Assembly (NCBI GenBank): GCA_009760855.2
Contig: WPIO01000025.1
Coordinates: forward strand, 1,243,501-1,307,500
Reading direction: 5' to 3'
Length of the DNA: 64,000 nucleotides
Source of the DNA: Cristatella mucedo
Taxonomy: Eukaryota; Bryozoa; Phylactolaemata; Cristatellidae
In this document: piece by piece, positions 23,871 through 36,179 of the stretch
Position numbering within the stretch: the first letter of the stretch is position 1
Layout of the letters: each line of letters starts with the position of its first letter
Made by a program: the position numbers and the translations under genes
Notes under the pieces: generated by a model
Database searches by the model: none
What the model saw: only the letters and a program-made list of their open reading frames with translations
What the model was told of the DNA's origin: nothing

Positions 23871-24319
23871 ATTAGTCACCTAATATAGCCTAAAATCAAC
23901 CTACACAACGTATATATCGCTCATACTTGCCTGCTGCTCCGGCCTGTTTATAAGTCACACTTCATTGGAAACTATCAAAATAAAAAGTGATCTGTTATAT
24001 CCAGATCGCCGTGATAGAGCAGTGCATACTATGCAAGCTAAAATTTGAGACGAATTGGAACTTGGAGGTTTTCCCGCTCATATATAAATTATGATTTAAC
24101 CGCAAAGGTATACGGTTGCCGGCAACTGGCGGCAGTAAAATGGTGGCGGCGGGCGGTGCGGCGTGCGCCGTTGATGGGCGCAGGACAGTCGAACGGGTTA
24201 TCATTTCTCGTCAAAAAATGGCCAGCATGTAGGCAAGCGCTCTGCAATATTGCTTGCTCGGTCTTTATCACCATAAAGAGAACCCGGTAATGTAAATTTA
24301 CTCAAACCTTAGACTCAGC
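23871..24319. other. AT-rich non-coding stretch
   Basis: No gene or repeat family recognised. Confidence 0.4.
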
Positions 24320-24470
24320 ACAGGGGTACGGGGCTCTCTCTTCTCTACTTGGGTCGTGGGTTCAAGTCCTGTAGCGGACAATCATTTATTGCCCACAGCA
24401 AGTGCCGGCGATTGCCGTCGAGGCTTCTCTATTGCAATGCAATTGAGGCCGTCAAATCGGCCAGCCTTTA
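24320..24470 (+). mobile_element. SINE-2 copy
   Basis: B-box region gtcgtgggttcaagtcc, then gcggacaatcatttattgcc, a gccggcgattgccgtcgagg segment, ttctctattgcaatgcaatt and a gaggccgtcaaatcggccag end. Confidence 0.65.
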
Positions 24471-24499
24471 GTTTACCTTTAATGCGCCCCCAGCGTTGT

Positions 24500-25480
24500 G
24501 GGCCAGAAGCATCAGCGAGCACTCCAGGGCGACGAGCGTGCGGTGCACGCGAGGCCTCGCGAAGCGTCCAGGTTACGACACCTTGGCCTTCGGCATCAAA
24601 AGATTTGACTAGCACGAGCGACAGAACTCGGAGCCGAAGCGCAGCCCGCGTGCTCGCCCGCGCGCTCGTCCGCGCGCGAGCGACAGGCTTCTGCTTCTCC
24701 CTAGAGAGGGGGGCTGCGATTTCCGCGGGCGGCCCGAACGGGTTCGCTAGCGAGGTCGCTTCCGGCGCCGTCGAGTCGTCTAGTTGCCGCGGCTTTTCGC
24801 AGCCTTTTTATCCCATTTTCCTTCGCCACAGTTTCTGTCACGTGAAGGATTGAGCCGTTGCAGCGGCCCCGAGGAATCGATCGTCCTCGGTTCTCGCGCG
24901 CGTGCCCACTAGCGCCGGCGTGCGCTAGGAGTCGCTAGGTCTCGACAAAGGCGCTCGGCTCGCCCCTACTTGGGTTTTAGGAGCGACGCAACGGGCGTCG
25001 CGGAACGCAACTCGGACGCTCATTCGCCGGCGGCTGCTCGAGGCGCCGCAGTTCGACCCTATCTGCCGATTCAAACTCAAAGGAGCCGCTTCGTCTGGAA
25101 TCAGGTCAGAGCGGTCGCTGGGGCTGCTTGCAGCTCGGCCGCCGGCGCCGATTCGCCGTGTGGGCGCCGCCGGGCGCTCGGCGCACCGCCAGGTGGGAGG
25201 GTCTCGCCGGCTTTACGTCGCGTCGCGAATAGGCGCAGCCGGTGCGAGCCCGGTCGGGTGCCGGCTGGCGAATTGCACAACGTTGCCGGTTGTCCGCTCC
25301 GTTAGAGCCTCGGGTGGGTGCGAGCGGCCGAAGAGCGGCGGTTAACGAGCTGCTAGCGCTGCGCCGTCGCTTCGCCGGAGTGGGGAGGGGCTGACTTAGG
25401 CGCTTAATTTTCATCGAATCGACGACGGTAGCGCCGTCGGCCGCTCTTAAAGTGCGCTTCAAAATGCGCTTTCAATGCGA
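24500..25480. promoter_or_regulatory. CpG-dense island
   Basis: GC- and CpG-rich segment between AT-rich flanks. Arg/Ala/Ser-rich open frames occur in all frames; none carries a domain. A promoter is possible, but the transcribed product is not visible. Confidence 0.4.
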
Positions 25481-25864
25481 TCGGTACCCCTAATAGCATA
25501 CCGCAGGATTCTCTCCGGCGCCATTAAATGCTAGCCGAAACGTGGCTGAAATTGAATGACTGCGGGACAACTGCCGGCGCCGTCGCCACTGTGCGCTTCT
25601 CTGCTTTTTTGCTTTATGTCCCGAGGTCAATAAAAACTGCTGGCAGAGTAGCGAATGTCGATTTCAACTCATTCCTCACTCAATTTCAATGCGTTTCCAG
25701 ACCCTTCGAAGCAGCGTGTCGAATCTCTCGTAGCGAGTCCCTCCAATCGCTTGCTGCCAGGCGGCACTATTCTGCTGTTCCCAGCAACTAAATCTTGCTT
25801 TATTAAATATACTTTTCTGACCATTTTCTTATTATACGTTCCACAAATTTTACCTTCCTTGTAC

Positions 25865-26055
25865 TGGGTGCTCACTTTTAATGACCGAGGTTATGGGTTC
25901 GAAGCCTGCGGCATATGTAAATTGCCATCACAGATTAGTCAAGCTTCCTTTACAGCATATGTAAAGTGCCTAGAAAGAGGTTAGGTTCTCCGAGGGTGCT
26001 ACATAAATATGGTATAATAATTATTAAGTTCTCTTAGGGTGCAATACAAATTAAT
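25865..26055 (+). mobile_element. SINE-1-like copy with two tail segments
   Basis: B box ttatgggttcgaagcc, gcatatgtaaattgcc, then a second gcatatgtaaagtgcctaga with a LINE-like tail (agaggttaggttctccgagg), then another ttaagttctcttagggtgca tail. It looks like a nested or partially duplicated copy. Confidence 0.5.
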
Positions 26056-26069
26056 TTATTATATATATT

Positions 26070-27310
26070 TGTATACTATTCCTTTCAATAACCCAACTGA
26101 GCGTTTATGTGCATAATTTCGTATAGCAGCTGATTTATTTGCCCTTGCAAGTCATGTGCATGGCCTCACTCACAAGAAAGGTCACACATTCGATTTGATG
26201 GTGATCCCCGAAATTTTATGTTACCAACTCATAATTTTAACAAATTCTACATATCTGAGCATATTCGGATCTTATTGATTCTATGGTTTGCGTGCTATTG
26301 AATATTAAAAACATCCACGAATCGCAAAATCATAAGATCCTCGTCGCTGACGCTATCCACAAACAATGTCACATTTGCATATTGTTCTTCGTCCTCTGTC
26401 CACGACCTACGCTCGCCGGTGGAATGCTACAGTATGACACTAGCCCTGGGCTCTGGGTGAGGTCGCTCCTTTCATTAAGTGCAATGTTTGCACTCGCCCA
26501 GACTGCATATGGTTAATTGCAGATGTTACACTGACTTGGACTACTAAGCGGAAGCTTAAAAAAGAAAGGCATTTAAAGATCAGAGCTGACTGTCCACCTA
26601 CTGGCATACGAGGGCTACTGTGGGTCGTACCAATCCATCTAGCCTAGACTAAAGTCCGGCTTCTATGAAAATATATTGTTCAATCGCAGATGCACACTGC
26701 AACAAAGAACGATTGCGACCGTAACCATCTCCATAACAGCTCCGAGGTCAGAACCTTGCCTAGCGATTGCTCTGACATCTAGTCGATCGTTTCTCGATCG
26801 CCTCTTTGTCAGAAAGATACATAAGACCAGAGAGCACCTCTGCAAAGCAACATTCCTGCTGGGCTCCTTGCCCTGAGTTTCTAGCTTTACCTGAACGTCC
26901 ACCGGCGAGCCTGCTACTAGTGACCTCGTCTCAATGTGCAGCACCCAGTCTAGGAAGAATACTAGCCCTATAGACCATCCTAACTACTGCTCTCTTTGTG
27001 AGATGCATAGATTTGCTGCCGCCCTGCATAGCCAACACGACAAGTACGTCATCAGCCTCAGGTCTTGTCTTTTCGTCGTTCAAAGAGGCTGCCGGTAGGC
27101 CAGGTAGTCAGCGAAAGCGGCCGCCAGTTACTTCGGCCCGGTCTCCCTAATGCCATACGCGAGAACAAGTTGTGGCAGACCAAATAGACTCTTTTATTTC
27201 AAATCCTCGACCCTTGCAAGCAAGTTCCGGTCAGGCTTTGGAGATAATCTCTTCACCGATTCAGCACCCGTTGCGAGTGTATTCAATGAACAGCTTAGGA
27301 ATGCTGATTT
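26070..27310 (+). mobile_element. CR1/L2-like LINE, heavily decayed
   Basis: Near 26085-26220 the endonuclease end is readable: NNPTERLCA and ALASHVHGLTHKKGHTFDL, matching the ...HSKGHTLDL motif. At about 26600-26680 the linker resembles the one at 39570-39660. At 27140-27300, FRSGFGDNLFTDSAPVASVF represents the RT block preceding the palm. Many stops and frame changes. Confidence 0.65.
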
Positions 27311-27327
27311 AGTTCGAGTTTCTTGGC

Positions 27328-27578
27328 TAGCTTTCAGGTTGAATCTCACGCTGGATCTCAGGCTAGCTCTCAGGTTGAATCTCACGCTGGATCTCAGGTT
27401 GAATCTCAGGCTAGATCTCAGTTTGAGTCTCATGTCGAATCTCAGGGCTGGAGCTCAGGTTGAATCTCAGGGCTGGAGCTCAGGGCTGGAGCTCAGGTTG
27501 AATCTCAAGCTGGATCTCATGCTAGCTCTCATGCTAGCTCTCAGGCTGGATCTCATGCTAGCTCTCAGGCTCTCTACA
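27328..27578. repeat. 12-bp minisatellite
   Basis: About 20 units of a GCTGGATCTCAG / GTTGAATCTCAG / GCTAGCTCTCAG type. Unit variants are mixed along the array. The in-frame translation is a Leu-rich four-residue repeat with no known function. Confidence 0.9.
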
Positions 27579-27599
27579 TTCGGACAAATCACATTAAGG

Positions 27600-27835
27600 T
27601 TTGACAAGACCCTGCTTAGCAATCTGCCTGTGATACATGCTCGTATCGAGAGGAAGGATATTGAAGGATCTGGGGGTCAACTGTGTCAGATGCTGATACG
27701 AGATCTTGGAGAGCTAGACGAGGTCTTCCCCCCGGGTCAGCATCGTTCAGTAGGTTATTGTAAACCTGCAGCGGAACCCGCGTGGACATCGCTGACATTG
27801 CACAGGGCATCTCTGGCATTGCACTGGTCCAATCT
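27600..27835 (-). mobile_element. LINE RT fragment on the opposite strand
   Basis: Minus-strand frame reads PLQVYNNLLNDAD followed by LALQDLVSASDTVDPQILQ, equivalent to the LLDLSAAFDTVDH..IL palm motif of the window's LINE family. It faces the plus-strand fragment at 27140-27300 across the 12-bp minisatellite. Confidence 0.65.
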
Positions 27836-28510
27836 CAGTATGAGATTACAGGGCCTCGATTTCCTCCACTCAGTGGATTATCGCTCAGCCCAGCCTTGCT
27901 ACATCAATCCCTTACATGCATGCACACATAACCGCGCCTTGCCCTTGAATCCACATCAAAGAGCGGTCGACTACATCAAAGGACCATACAATGGTCATAC
28001 ACTGTACATCAAAGAGTCATAAATAGCTCAAGTGTGTGCACATGAAAAGGGCCGTAAATCGCCCAGACATTCTCAGCAATAAATGCTCGGCTCCCCATAC
28101 CCCGGCGGCCTCCATTCCGACGCCTCTTGGCGGCGGCGGCCACTCTTAACGGGTAGTGAAACGGCCGAGCGATAACCATTGCCGACTCTCGTTATGTGCC
28201 CGATGAGGACCATTATTTCTACTTAAATGTACAATGCAGCGCTTTCAGGCTGTGCCTCGCTTGCCACTGCGTTAACACTGACGAGGAGGACCGCTTGTCT
28301 ATCTCGCCGTACGAGTGCGGCGGCGTCTGGGCGGCCTCGGCCTCGTCGTCGCTTTTTCGTGTACTCGTCGAAGGTCCTCGTTCTGGGACTGTAGCCAACC
28401 ATCGCTGCATGCCGGGATAGGAGCCGCATATGCGGTGACGATACTACACACCTTATATGCCACACTTTTACGATGGCGGAGAATATTTTTACTAATTCCG
28501 AAAGTTCTAC
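27836..28510. other. Non-coding stretch
   Basis: No recognised gene. A GC-rich patch (28085-28160) contains cggcggcggc. Confidence 0.4.
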
Positions 28511-28640
28511 GGTTTGGCCCAGTGGTTAAGGTGCTCGCCCCGACCAAGGTCTTACCGAGGTCGTGGGCTCGAGCCCTTTGGCATATGTGAAGCGCCTGAA
28601 TGGAGATTAAGTTCTCTCAGGGCGCTATACAAATGAATTG
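28511..28640 (+). mobile_element. SINE-1 copy, well preserved
   Basis: ggtttggcccagtggttaag, gtgctcgccccgaccaaggt, B box gtgggctcgagcc, catatgtgaagcgcctgaat, tail agattaagttctctcagggc ending gctatacaaatgaattg. Useful as a family reference. Confidence 0.85.
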
Positions 28641-29050
28641 TTTTCGTTTCCACACCGACTCATGCTCGCATTTTGCTGACAAATGAGCTTCTCTTGCGTG
28701 TCATTATGTCTGCAACTTCATCTGCGATGATGTCATCGAATTTGCAGCTTGGTGAATTTGCCACTTTTGTCATTTTTGTGCGTCTTCATGTCGACCAGCT
28801 TTGTGTGGTACCGACCTACTGCGGCTGCTGAATCAGCCTGTCGTAAAAGCGACTGGTCTGGACTTCTTACTCCGACTCCCAGTAACTTAAGCGTTCTCTG
28901 CTTTACGCAAGTCTGCCAGTGGGTATATGCTTCTAAGTGAGGTTGGAAACTGAGCGTTGTCTCTCATACCTCACAGACTTGCAGAGACGCTCTCGTACGG
29001 CCCTTAGCAGCGCCACCAGGTGACGCTGTTTGTTCTTACCAGCAGCTATT
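28641..29050. other. Non-coding stretch
   Basis: Nothing recognised. Confidence 0.4.
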
Positions 29051-30640
29051 GGTGCAAGCTCGAGGTCCGGGATTACGTGAAGCGAAGCGGCGAAGGCGAG
29101 GAAGAGAATTCGGTCGCTGGTGTTTCCGATACACTGCTACATCCCAAGAGCAAACCGCCGTTTGGCGGGCGAGAGGAGTGCGGCGATTGTGTGCGACCTG
29201 GCGCTTGCTCGTCCGGCTGCAATAGTCGTACTTGATCGGCAAATTCAATAGCTGCCGCGTTGCATACTCGAAGCGCCCACCAGACGAAGAAGATTATCAT
29301 CATATCAAGCAGTCGTCCGGCTAGGGAATTTCACGATTTCCTCTTGAGCAGCGCATCCATCGCAGCGCGAGTGGGCGTACAGCGGACCCGACGGCGAGCG
29401 AGTCGATGTGCGGCGGATCTCGAATAGGGCGGCGGATAAAGTGCAGCGCCTCTGGGAGATGGTTCTAAGAGTTACGGCGCATTGCACTCGCTCCTAGCCG
29501 CCCACCGGCACATGCGCTGAGCACGTGGGACATGGCGGCGAGCCCCTCCCGTCATCCCGTACCGCGGCAATCCTCGTTTGTCTTTCAAGGACGAGCTCTC
29601 GCAGCGGCGGCCGCCGCCACCCATGTTATCTTTGGGGGCGTTTAATCTGGAGCGCAAACTATGGAAGAAGCTATTAGTGCAAGCCAAGTAGCGCGTCTCG
29701 CACGCGGCGACCCACTCGAGCACGCTAGAGATAGCGGCTCGGCGGGCGCACCCGGCGACGGCGTGCTGCTCCGATCTGCGTGGCCAGCGCCAGTCTGCCA
29801 ATGCCTCTCTCTCTCTCTCTCTCTCGCTCTCCTTCCGAATCTCTCTACCGCTTTTCCTCCCCGAATCCCCTTCTTTCATTCCTCCATGCGATCCAGTGTT
29901 CCCAGAATTCTGTCCTTCCGACAAGGCCTCGCCCGGCCACTTCGCGGGCACTTAGCCGCTCGGCGCCGGAAGGGGCGTTTCGAGGTTCTTTCTTGGCCGC
30001 CCGGCTCGTGCGCGGCCGGCGGCGCCTCATTCGCGAGGCAGCCCGGGGCGACCGAGGCTCTCGTGCAAAATGCCTAGACATAGAATCGGTTCTTTTAAGC
30101 ACGACTCAAATGTTCTATTATTACTATTACTGTTATGGCGACTGCCCTGCGGCTGCAGAGTGCTGCCCCGCCGCCGCCGCAGTCGCCTCTTCTCACCGAC
30201 TCCTTTCCTCCGCCCCGGACGCGGCTGACTCAGCAGCAGCAGCAGACAAAGGACACGGAGCAGTCGGAGCATTTGAATCTATCAGCTGCAGTCTCCATTG
30301 TCCCGAAGGTTTGCTCAGCTCCCCGAGCGGTGCGAGATTAAGTTGGCCCAGCGGCCCATTCAACTTGCCGTCGCTACTCTTTTAGCAGCACGCCTCGCGG
30401 CCGGCGGGCAATGACGTCAAGAGGCTGGCTACGTGTGCGCCCTCGCACGACCGTCCGCCGCCGCCGCCTCCACAGCCGCCACGGATGATGCAGCGGTCGG
30501 ACAGCAGCGGGAACCAGCGCGGCGGCCTGCGACGGTCCGGCCCGAGGGCTTCGGGCGACTTAGTGTTGTGTGACGGCGTCACCGGCGGCGGCTGTTCCAG
30601 TGTGAGTCTCACGCAGACAAAGCGGGCGCACGTGCGCGGT
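29050..30640. promoter_or_regulatory. CpG-dense island, possible promoter and first exon
   Basis: Long GC/CpG-rich segment. At 30485 tandem ATGs open a frame that runs through [17 protein letters not shown] to a consensus-like donor (ccagt|gtgagt, 30608). It could be a first coding exon on the plus strand, but no family is recognised and no partner exon is seen, so this is not called as a gene. Confidence 0.35.
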
Positions 30641-30756
30641 AAACGAGACCCTTTAATCCTCTCAACGGGCACATATATGAGAGCCCGATTAATCGCAGCA
30701 GTGAGACGAAATATAACACGCATTATTGGCCTGACGCTTCGCTGCGCTGCATCTGT

Positions 30757-30767
30757 ATATATATATC

Positions 30768-30802
<35 letters not shown>

Positions 30803-30889
30803 GAATATATATATATATATATATATTCGCTTTTTCTCTCTTCGAAGGCTCTAGACAGAGGTACAGAGGTCAGAGGTCTTTCTACCAAG

Positions 30890-30952
<63 letters not shown>

Positions 30953-30955
30953 GGC
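30757..30955. repeat. (TA)n and (GA)n microsatellites
   Basis: Two TA blocks (30757-30826, 30893-30937) separated by unique sequence, followed by (GA)n. The GA/GAAA-rich character continues to about 31105. Confidence 0.9.
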
Positions 30956-31108
30956 GAGAGATAAGGAGAGTGCGACGAAGAGGAAGAGAGCTAGCGAGAA
31001 AGAGAGAGAGCGAGAGAGAAAGAAAAGAGAAAGCGAAAGTGAGAGCAGGAGACAAAGATGAAGCGAGAATTAGAGAAAGAGCGAGCGAGAGAGAGAGAGA
31101 GAGAGAAC

Positions 31109-31262
31109 AATTTAGCTGATTTAACAGCCTAATTTGTGTAGCGGCAGAAGAGCCTTGACGGCTATCACCGCTGCTTGCAGTTAGAAATTAAGGGTCGCCC
31201 GTGGGAGGATTCGAACCCAGGACCTTGGTCGTGAAGAGCGAGCGCCTTACCTTATGGGCTAG
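31109..31262 (-). mobile_element. SINE-2 copy
   Basis: Plus strand: ctgatttaacagcctaattt, tagcggcagaagagccttga, ggctatcaccgctgcttgca, aattaagggtcgcccgtggg, then the B-box complement gattcgaacccaggacc and ttggtcgtgaagagcgagcg. A good family reference in reverse orientation; it is flanked by (GA)n on both sides. Confidence 0.75.
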
Positions 31263-32190
<928 letters not shown>

Positions 32191-32303
32191 CGTGTCTTCT
32201 CTCTGTCTCTGTCTCTCTGTCTCTCCCTGTCACTCTGTCTCTCTGTCTCTTGGTCTCTGTCTCACTCTCTGTCTCTCTCTCTCTGTCTCTCGGTCTCTCT
32301 CAG

Positions 32304-32335
<32 letters not shown>

Positions 32336-32531
32336 AGTCTCTCTATGTCTGTGTGTGTGTCTCTCCGTCTCTCTCTGTCTCTCTATCTCTCTGTCTCTGT
32401 CTCTCTGTCTGTCTCTCTCTCGGTCTCTCTCTCCCTCTGTGTGTGTGTGTCTCTCCGTCTCTCTCTGTCTCTCTATCTCTCTGTCTCTCTGTCTCTCTGT
32501 CTGTCTCTCTCTCGGTCTCTCTCTCCCTCTG

Positions 32532-32564
<33 letters not shown>

Positions 32565-32580
32565 ATGTCTCTGTGTGTGC

Positions 32581-32648
<68 letters not shown>

Positions 32649-33152
32649 GTCTCTCTCTCTCTCTGTTTCTCTCTCTATCTCTATCTCTCTCTCTCTCTCG
32701 GTCTCTCTCTGTCTGTCTCTCTCAGTCTCTCTCTGTCTCTCTGTCTCTCCGTGTGTGTCTTTTTCTCTCTCTGTCTCTCTTTGTCTCTCTCTCTCTGTCT
32801 CTCTCAGTATTTATCTCTGTCTCCCTCTCAGTCTTTATCTCTGGCTCTGTGTGTGTGTGTGTCTCTCTCTGTCTCTCTGTCTCTCGGTCTCTCTCTCTCT
32901 CTGTCTCTCTGTCTCTCTCTGTCTCTCTCTTCGTCTCTCTCTCTGCCTCACGGTCTCTCTCAGTCTCTCTCTCCCTCTCTCTGTCTCTCTCTGTGTCTCT
33001 TTCTCGCTCTATCTCTCTCTGTCTCTTTGTCTCTCTGTCTCTCTATCTCTCTCTCTGTTCTCTCTGTCTCTCTCTCTGTCTCTCTCTGGCTCTGTCTCTG
33101 TCTCTCTCTGTCTCTCTCTCTCTCTCAGTCTTTCTCTGTTTCTTTTTCTTTC
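32191..33152. repeat. ~960-bp polypyrimidine tract
   Basis: Almost pure C/T on the plus strand in tctctg-type units with dispersed cggtctctct and tgtgtgtgtc interruptions. A higher-order unit repeats: about 100 bp containing ctctctccctctgtgtgtgt recurs at about 32350 and 32450. It opens all three plus frames as Ser/Leu repeats. Confidence 0.95.
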
Positions 33153-33172
33153 ACTCTCCGACATCTCAATTT

Positions 33173-33250
33173 GGCCACGTTATTTCCTAGAAAGAGATTG
33201 AGTTCTGTGAGGGCCACGTTATTTCCTAGAAAGAGATTGAGTTCTGTGAG
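33173..33250 (+). repeat. 39-bp tandem duplication including the LINE-tail core
   Basis: Two exact copies (33173-33211, 33212-33250), each with cctagaaagagattgagttc, the core of the LINE 3' hairpin. Confidence 0.9.
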
Positions 33251-33841
33251 GGCAGCTTATCATTTCAGCGTGCGATACCAGTGCCAGTTACTGGCAGACT
33301 GGTGATAGAGGGGTAGAATCTTAAAGTGCTATGCAAATGCTCTACTGCTGGCATACTAAAAAATTTCTGTCTTACCACCAGGTACTTCAACCTGAGAGCA
33401 CTTTTACAGTGCTTTAAGAGAAGAAATCTCTTTGTTGGCCCTGTACTTATTTTGAAAAAGCTCGTGTCCGCTAGATAGTGTTAATGAAAATAAAAATTTC
33501 AATCAGAACATGCACACTGTATCATTCACTGTGACTAAGAATTATATTAAATACAATGAAAAATGGGTGGGCTTTTAGCTTCTGTCTACATGTCCGCAAG
33601 TAAGAGAATGTTGGAGGTCACTCTTTAGTGAATTCCAAACTTTAGAGCATAAGTTGACATTAGTGTTGTTTTACTCAGCTGAAAGTATGCACAATTGACA
33701 GTCAAGCCGACATAGTTATTCGTTAAAGTCATTTTGGAGCAAGACGTCAGTTGAACATTGAACAGGACGCGATTGCGTAAAGAGGCAAAAGGAGATAAGC
33801 TGGCGGAGGCAATTCTAAGAGTAAGGGTTTTCAGTTAATGA
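33251..33841. other. AT-rich non-coding stretch
   Basis: Nothing recognised. Confidence 0.4.
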
Positions 33842-34450
33842 TATTAATAATAATAACGATATATTTCAATAGCACCCTCAGAGAACTTATAAAGTCTTTC
33901 TAAGCACTTTATATTTAATCCCAAGGAAGCATGATCAAATGATTAGTGGTAACATGCACAATTTCAATCTGATGTTGTCGTCTTGTGCAAGGTAATTTTG
34001 GAAGAGGACACGTAGATTTCGTGCAGATGCAATTGAAGATATTCTGGCAGAGCCGATTATTTTGAAGGTTAGGCTTTCCAATTTCTGAGTCACACTTGGT
34101 TTGCCCATAACTAGTAAGTTGGTTTTGTCGTCATTCAATTTGAGAAAGTTTGCTGCCATCAATGTATGGATGTCAGCAATACATGCAGCAAGGGAGTTGA
34201 GAGAGTTGGACGTGCTAGAGAGAGCTGAGAAGGATCAAAGTAAAGGTACAACTGAGTTTCATCCACATAGAAGTAAAAGCCTAGGTTGTGCTCGGAGATC
34301 ACATCGGAAAGAGAGAGATTATAAACTCCTAAAAGAAGCGGACCAAGCACAAAGGCCAAGGCCGTATGCCGTACTTTAGTGGTTCATCGACTGAGCTCTG
34401 TCCATTCACATCGATACTCTAGAGTCTCTCACTAAGATAGAACCTAAACC
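33842..34450 (-). mobile_element. CR1/L2-like LINE, RT palm/thumb with internal deletion
   Basis: Minus strand reads LSDVISEHNLGFYFYVDETQ (normally YADDTQ, so the catalytic Asp pair is lost), then MAANFLKLNDDKTNLLVMGK and SARNLRVLFQNYL. The next roughly 500 bp of the family are missing; the sequence jumps at about 33958 to the 3' UTR end and hairpin tail with (TTA)n. Confidence 0.8.
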
Positions 34451-34561
34451 ATTGTAATGATGTGCCACTGATGCGAAGGTGAGATGAGAGGCTCACTACC
34501 TTAACTCCTCTTGTGACTCTGCTATGCTTCCCACTTTCTCTTCGTTACGTGAGACGAATTT

Positions 34562-34690
34562 TGTTGGCTACCGAATGCGTACCGAAAGCCACTTAAGCTG
34601 CGAGTGCGCAATACAAAACTCTCCTGCGTAACACCCACTTAGTATTTATGGCTTTGTGGAGTTACAGAAGGAGATACATTACATTACATA
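34562..34690 (+). repeat. Rep-A copy 1 (unclassified dispersed repeat)
   Basis: Shares gttggctaccgaatgcgtac, aaaactctcctgcgtaacac, ccacttagtatttatggct and gagatacattacat with copies at 36446 and 45782. No family recognised. Strand is arbitrary. Confidence 0.75.
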
Positions 34691-35385
34691 AAGCAACTCT
34701 AGGGATGCTGCCACCCTAGGGATGGACCCTCTGATCTTGTCTATCTAACTAACAAGAGAGTTAGAGAAACGATTGGCTAGATCACCACATTGATCACGAG
34801 GTAAGGAGCTAACCTGGCACCGGTTAAGGAGATGGCCGATCGTATATATAAGCCTTTTTGGATTGTGCTTCTCTGATTTGACTATATCTTTCCTTTGCTC
34901 GTATCGATTGGTAAGATCTACAGTAGTCCTAGTAAGTCAAAGTAAATTCACGTAATGCATGCATTTCACGTAAATTAGAAGTGTTGTCGATAAGGATATG
35001 TCGTGGGGGAGAGACTTGTACGGCGCACGTGGTAATGCGCTGTGGTTGTATCGCCAGAAAAGCTGCTGGTATCACTTGTGATTTTAAGACGCTATCCCGG
35101 CGCTTCCTTTTTAGTCGAGTCGCTGACGAACTGCTAACGAAGTCTTGATGGCCTGCTGCATCAAAAGTCTATCGTGAATCTATAGTGCTTTGGATAAAGC
35201 ACGTCTACTCGAACTTCTGATAAGGTAATTATCCCAATTAATTTTAGTCACCTAGCTCAAGGGTTACGAACATAATCCGACAATTTGCTTTGCTTGAAGG
35301 GGTTTCTTAATCTTCAGAGTATTTTTCCAGAACTTGTCAAGCACATCTATTTTATTGTCTGAATACAAAAGCAACTAATTACTGT
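34691..35385. other. AT-rich non-coding stretch
   Basis: Nothing recognised. Confidence 0.4.
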
Positions 35386-35498
35386 GATTTTGGGACTGGG
35401 ACAAGGTCCTCACCTTCAACGATTAAGGTCACGGATTCTAGCGTCACGACGTATAAAAGCGCACGGATGGAGATTATGCTCTTTCAGGGCGCCACTCC
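35386..35498 (+). mobile_element. SINE-1 fragment, divergent
   Basis: gggacaaggtcctcacc, aaggtcacggattctagcg, gtataaaagcgcacggatgg, agattatgctctttcagggc. Much older than the copy at 28511-28640. Confidence 0.5.
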
Positions 35499-35523
35499 AG
35501 TGCATTGCATTTATTGATAGTTA

Positions 35524-36179
35524 CAGTCGTCCCTCTCCGCGCTTCAGCTTTCGCGGCTTTACTCAATCGCGTTTTTTTTAAATATATTAATTAGGAAGTT
35601 GATTGAGGTCGTGGAAATGATACAGCTCGAGCTCGGTTTTGTAAGTCAATTAATTGTACATCCCTGTATTACAATTAAGTTGAAATTACTGTGCGTATTT
35701 ACTGCAGGCCTATGTATTTGAGCACCGCCGCAAATCCTTCAATGCTAAGTGCAGCCGCCCGACCACTTCTTGTGTATGGGCAAGAAACGTTTTTCCAAAA
35801 ATTCGGGTGAGGTGATTATAAACTAATCAGATCGTGCTGTTCACTGATTGGCTATCCTATCCTCTCCCTGTCCTGGCCGCCGATTGACTCAACCTCACTC
35901 AAGTTCGTTTCCCTCATATTTGTAACGTTTAATGTCTTATTTGATCTTATTTTATCTAATATACTGGGTAGTACGAGTGGAATAGTGACTAAATGGGTGT
36001 TATTTCATGTTCAGAGGGCTCTAATAATGTTAAAAATCGTATTCATAGGGTCGTGAACAGGTTTTCTATGCTCAACTACGAAAATATTTGATTTATAAAT
36101 AAAAAATCCAACTTCGCGGAAATTCAATCATCACTGTAGAGTCTGGAACCGATTAACCACGATAAACGAGGGGCGACTT
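35524..36179. mobile_element. Non-autonomous DNA transposon with TA target duplication
   Basis: The left end cagtcgtccctc and the complemented right end aagtcgcccctc match at 10 of 12 positions and are flanked by TA on both sides. Subterminal cttcagctttcgcggcttta (left) is mirrored in part by cttcgcggaaatt (right). The 656-bp interior is AT-rich with no transposase frame. TA duplication and end type fit the Tc1/mariner-pogo superfamily. Confidence 0.65.

Noticed and set aside
28511-28640. Possible functional tRNA gene
   Set aside because: Good A/B boxes, but no cloverleaf, and it is followed by a LINE-type tail; it belongs to a dispersed SINE family.
30485-30608. First coding exon ending in a gtgagt donor
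   Set aside because: Composition typical of a CpG island, no homologous family recognised and no partner exon.
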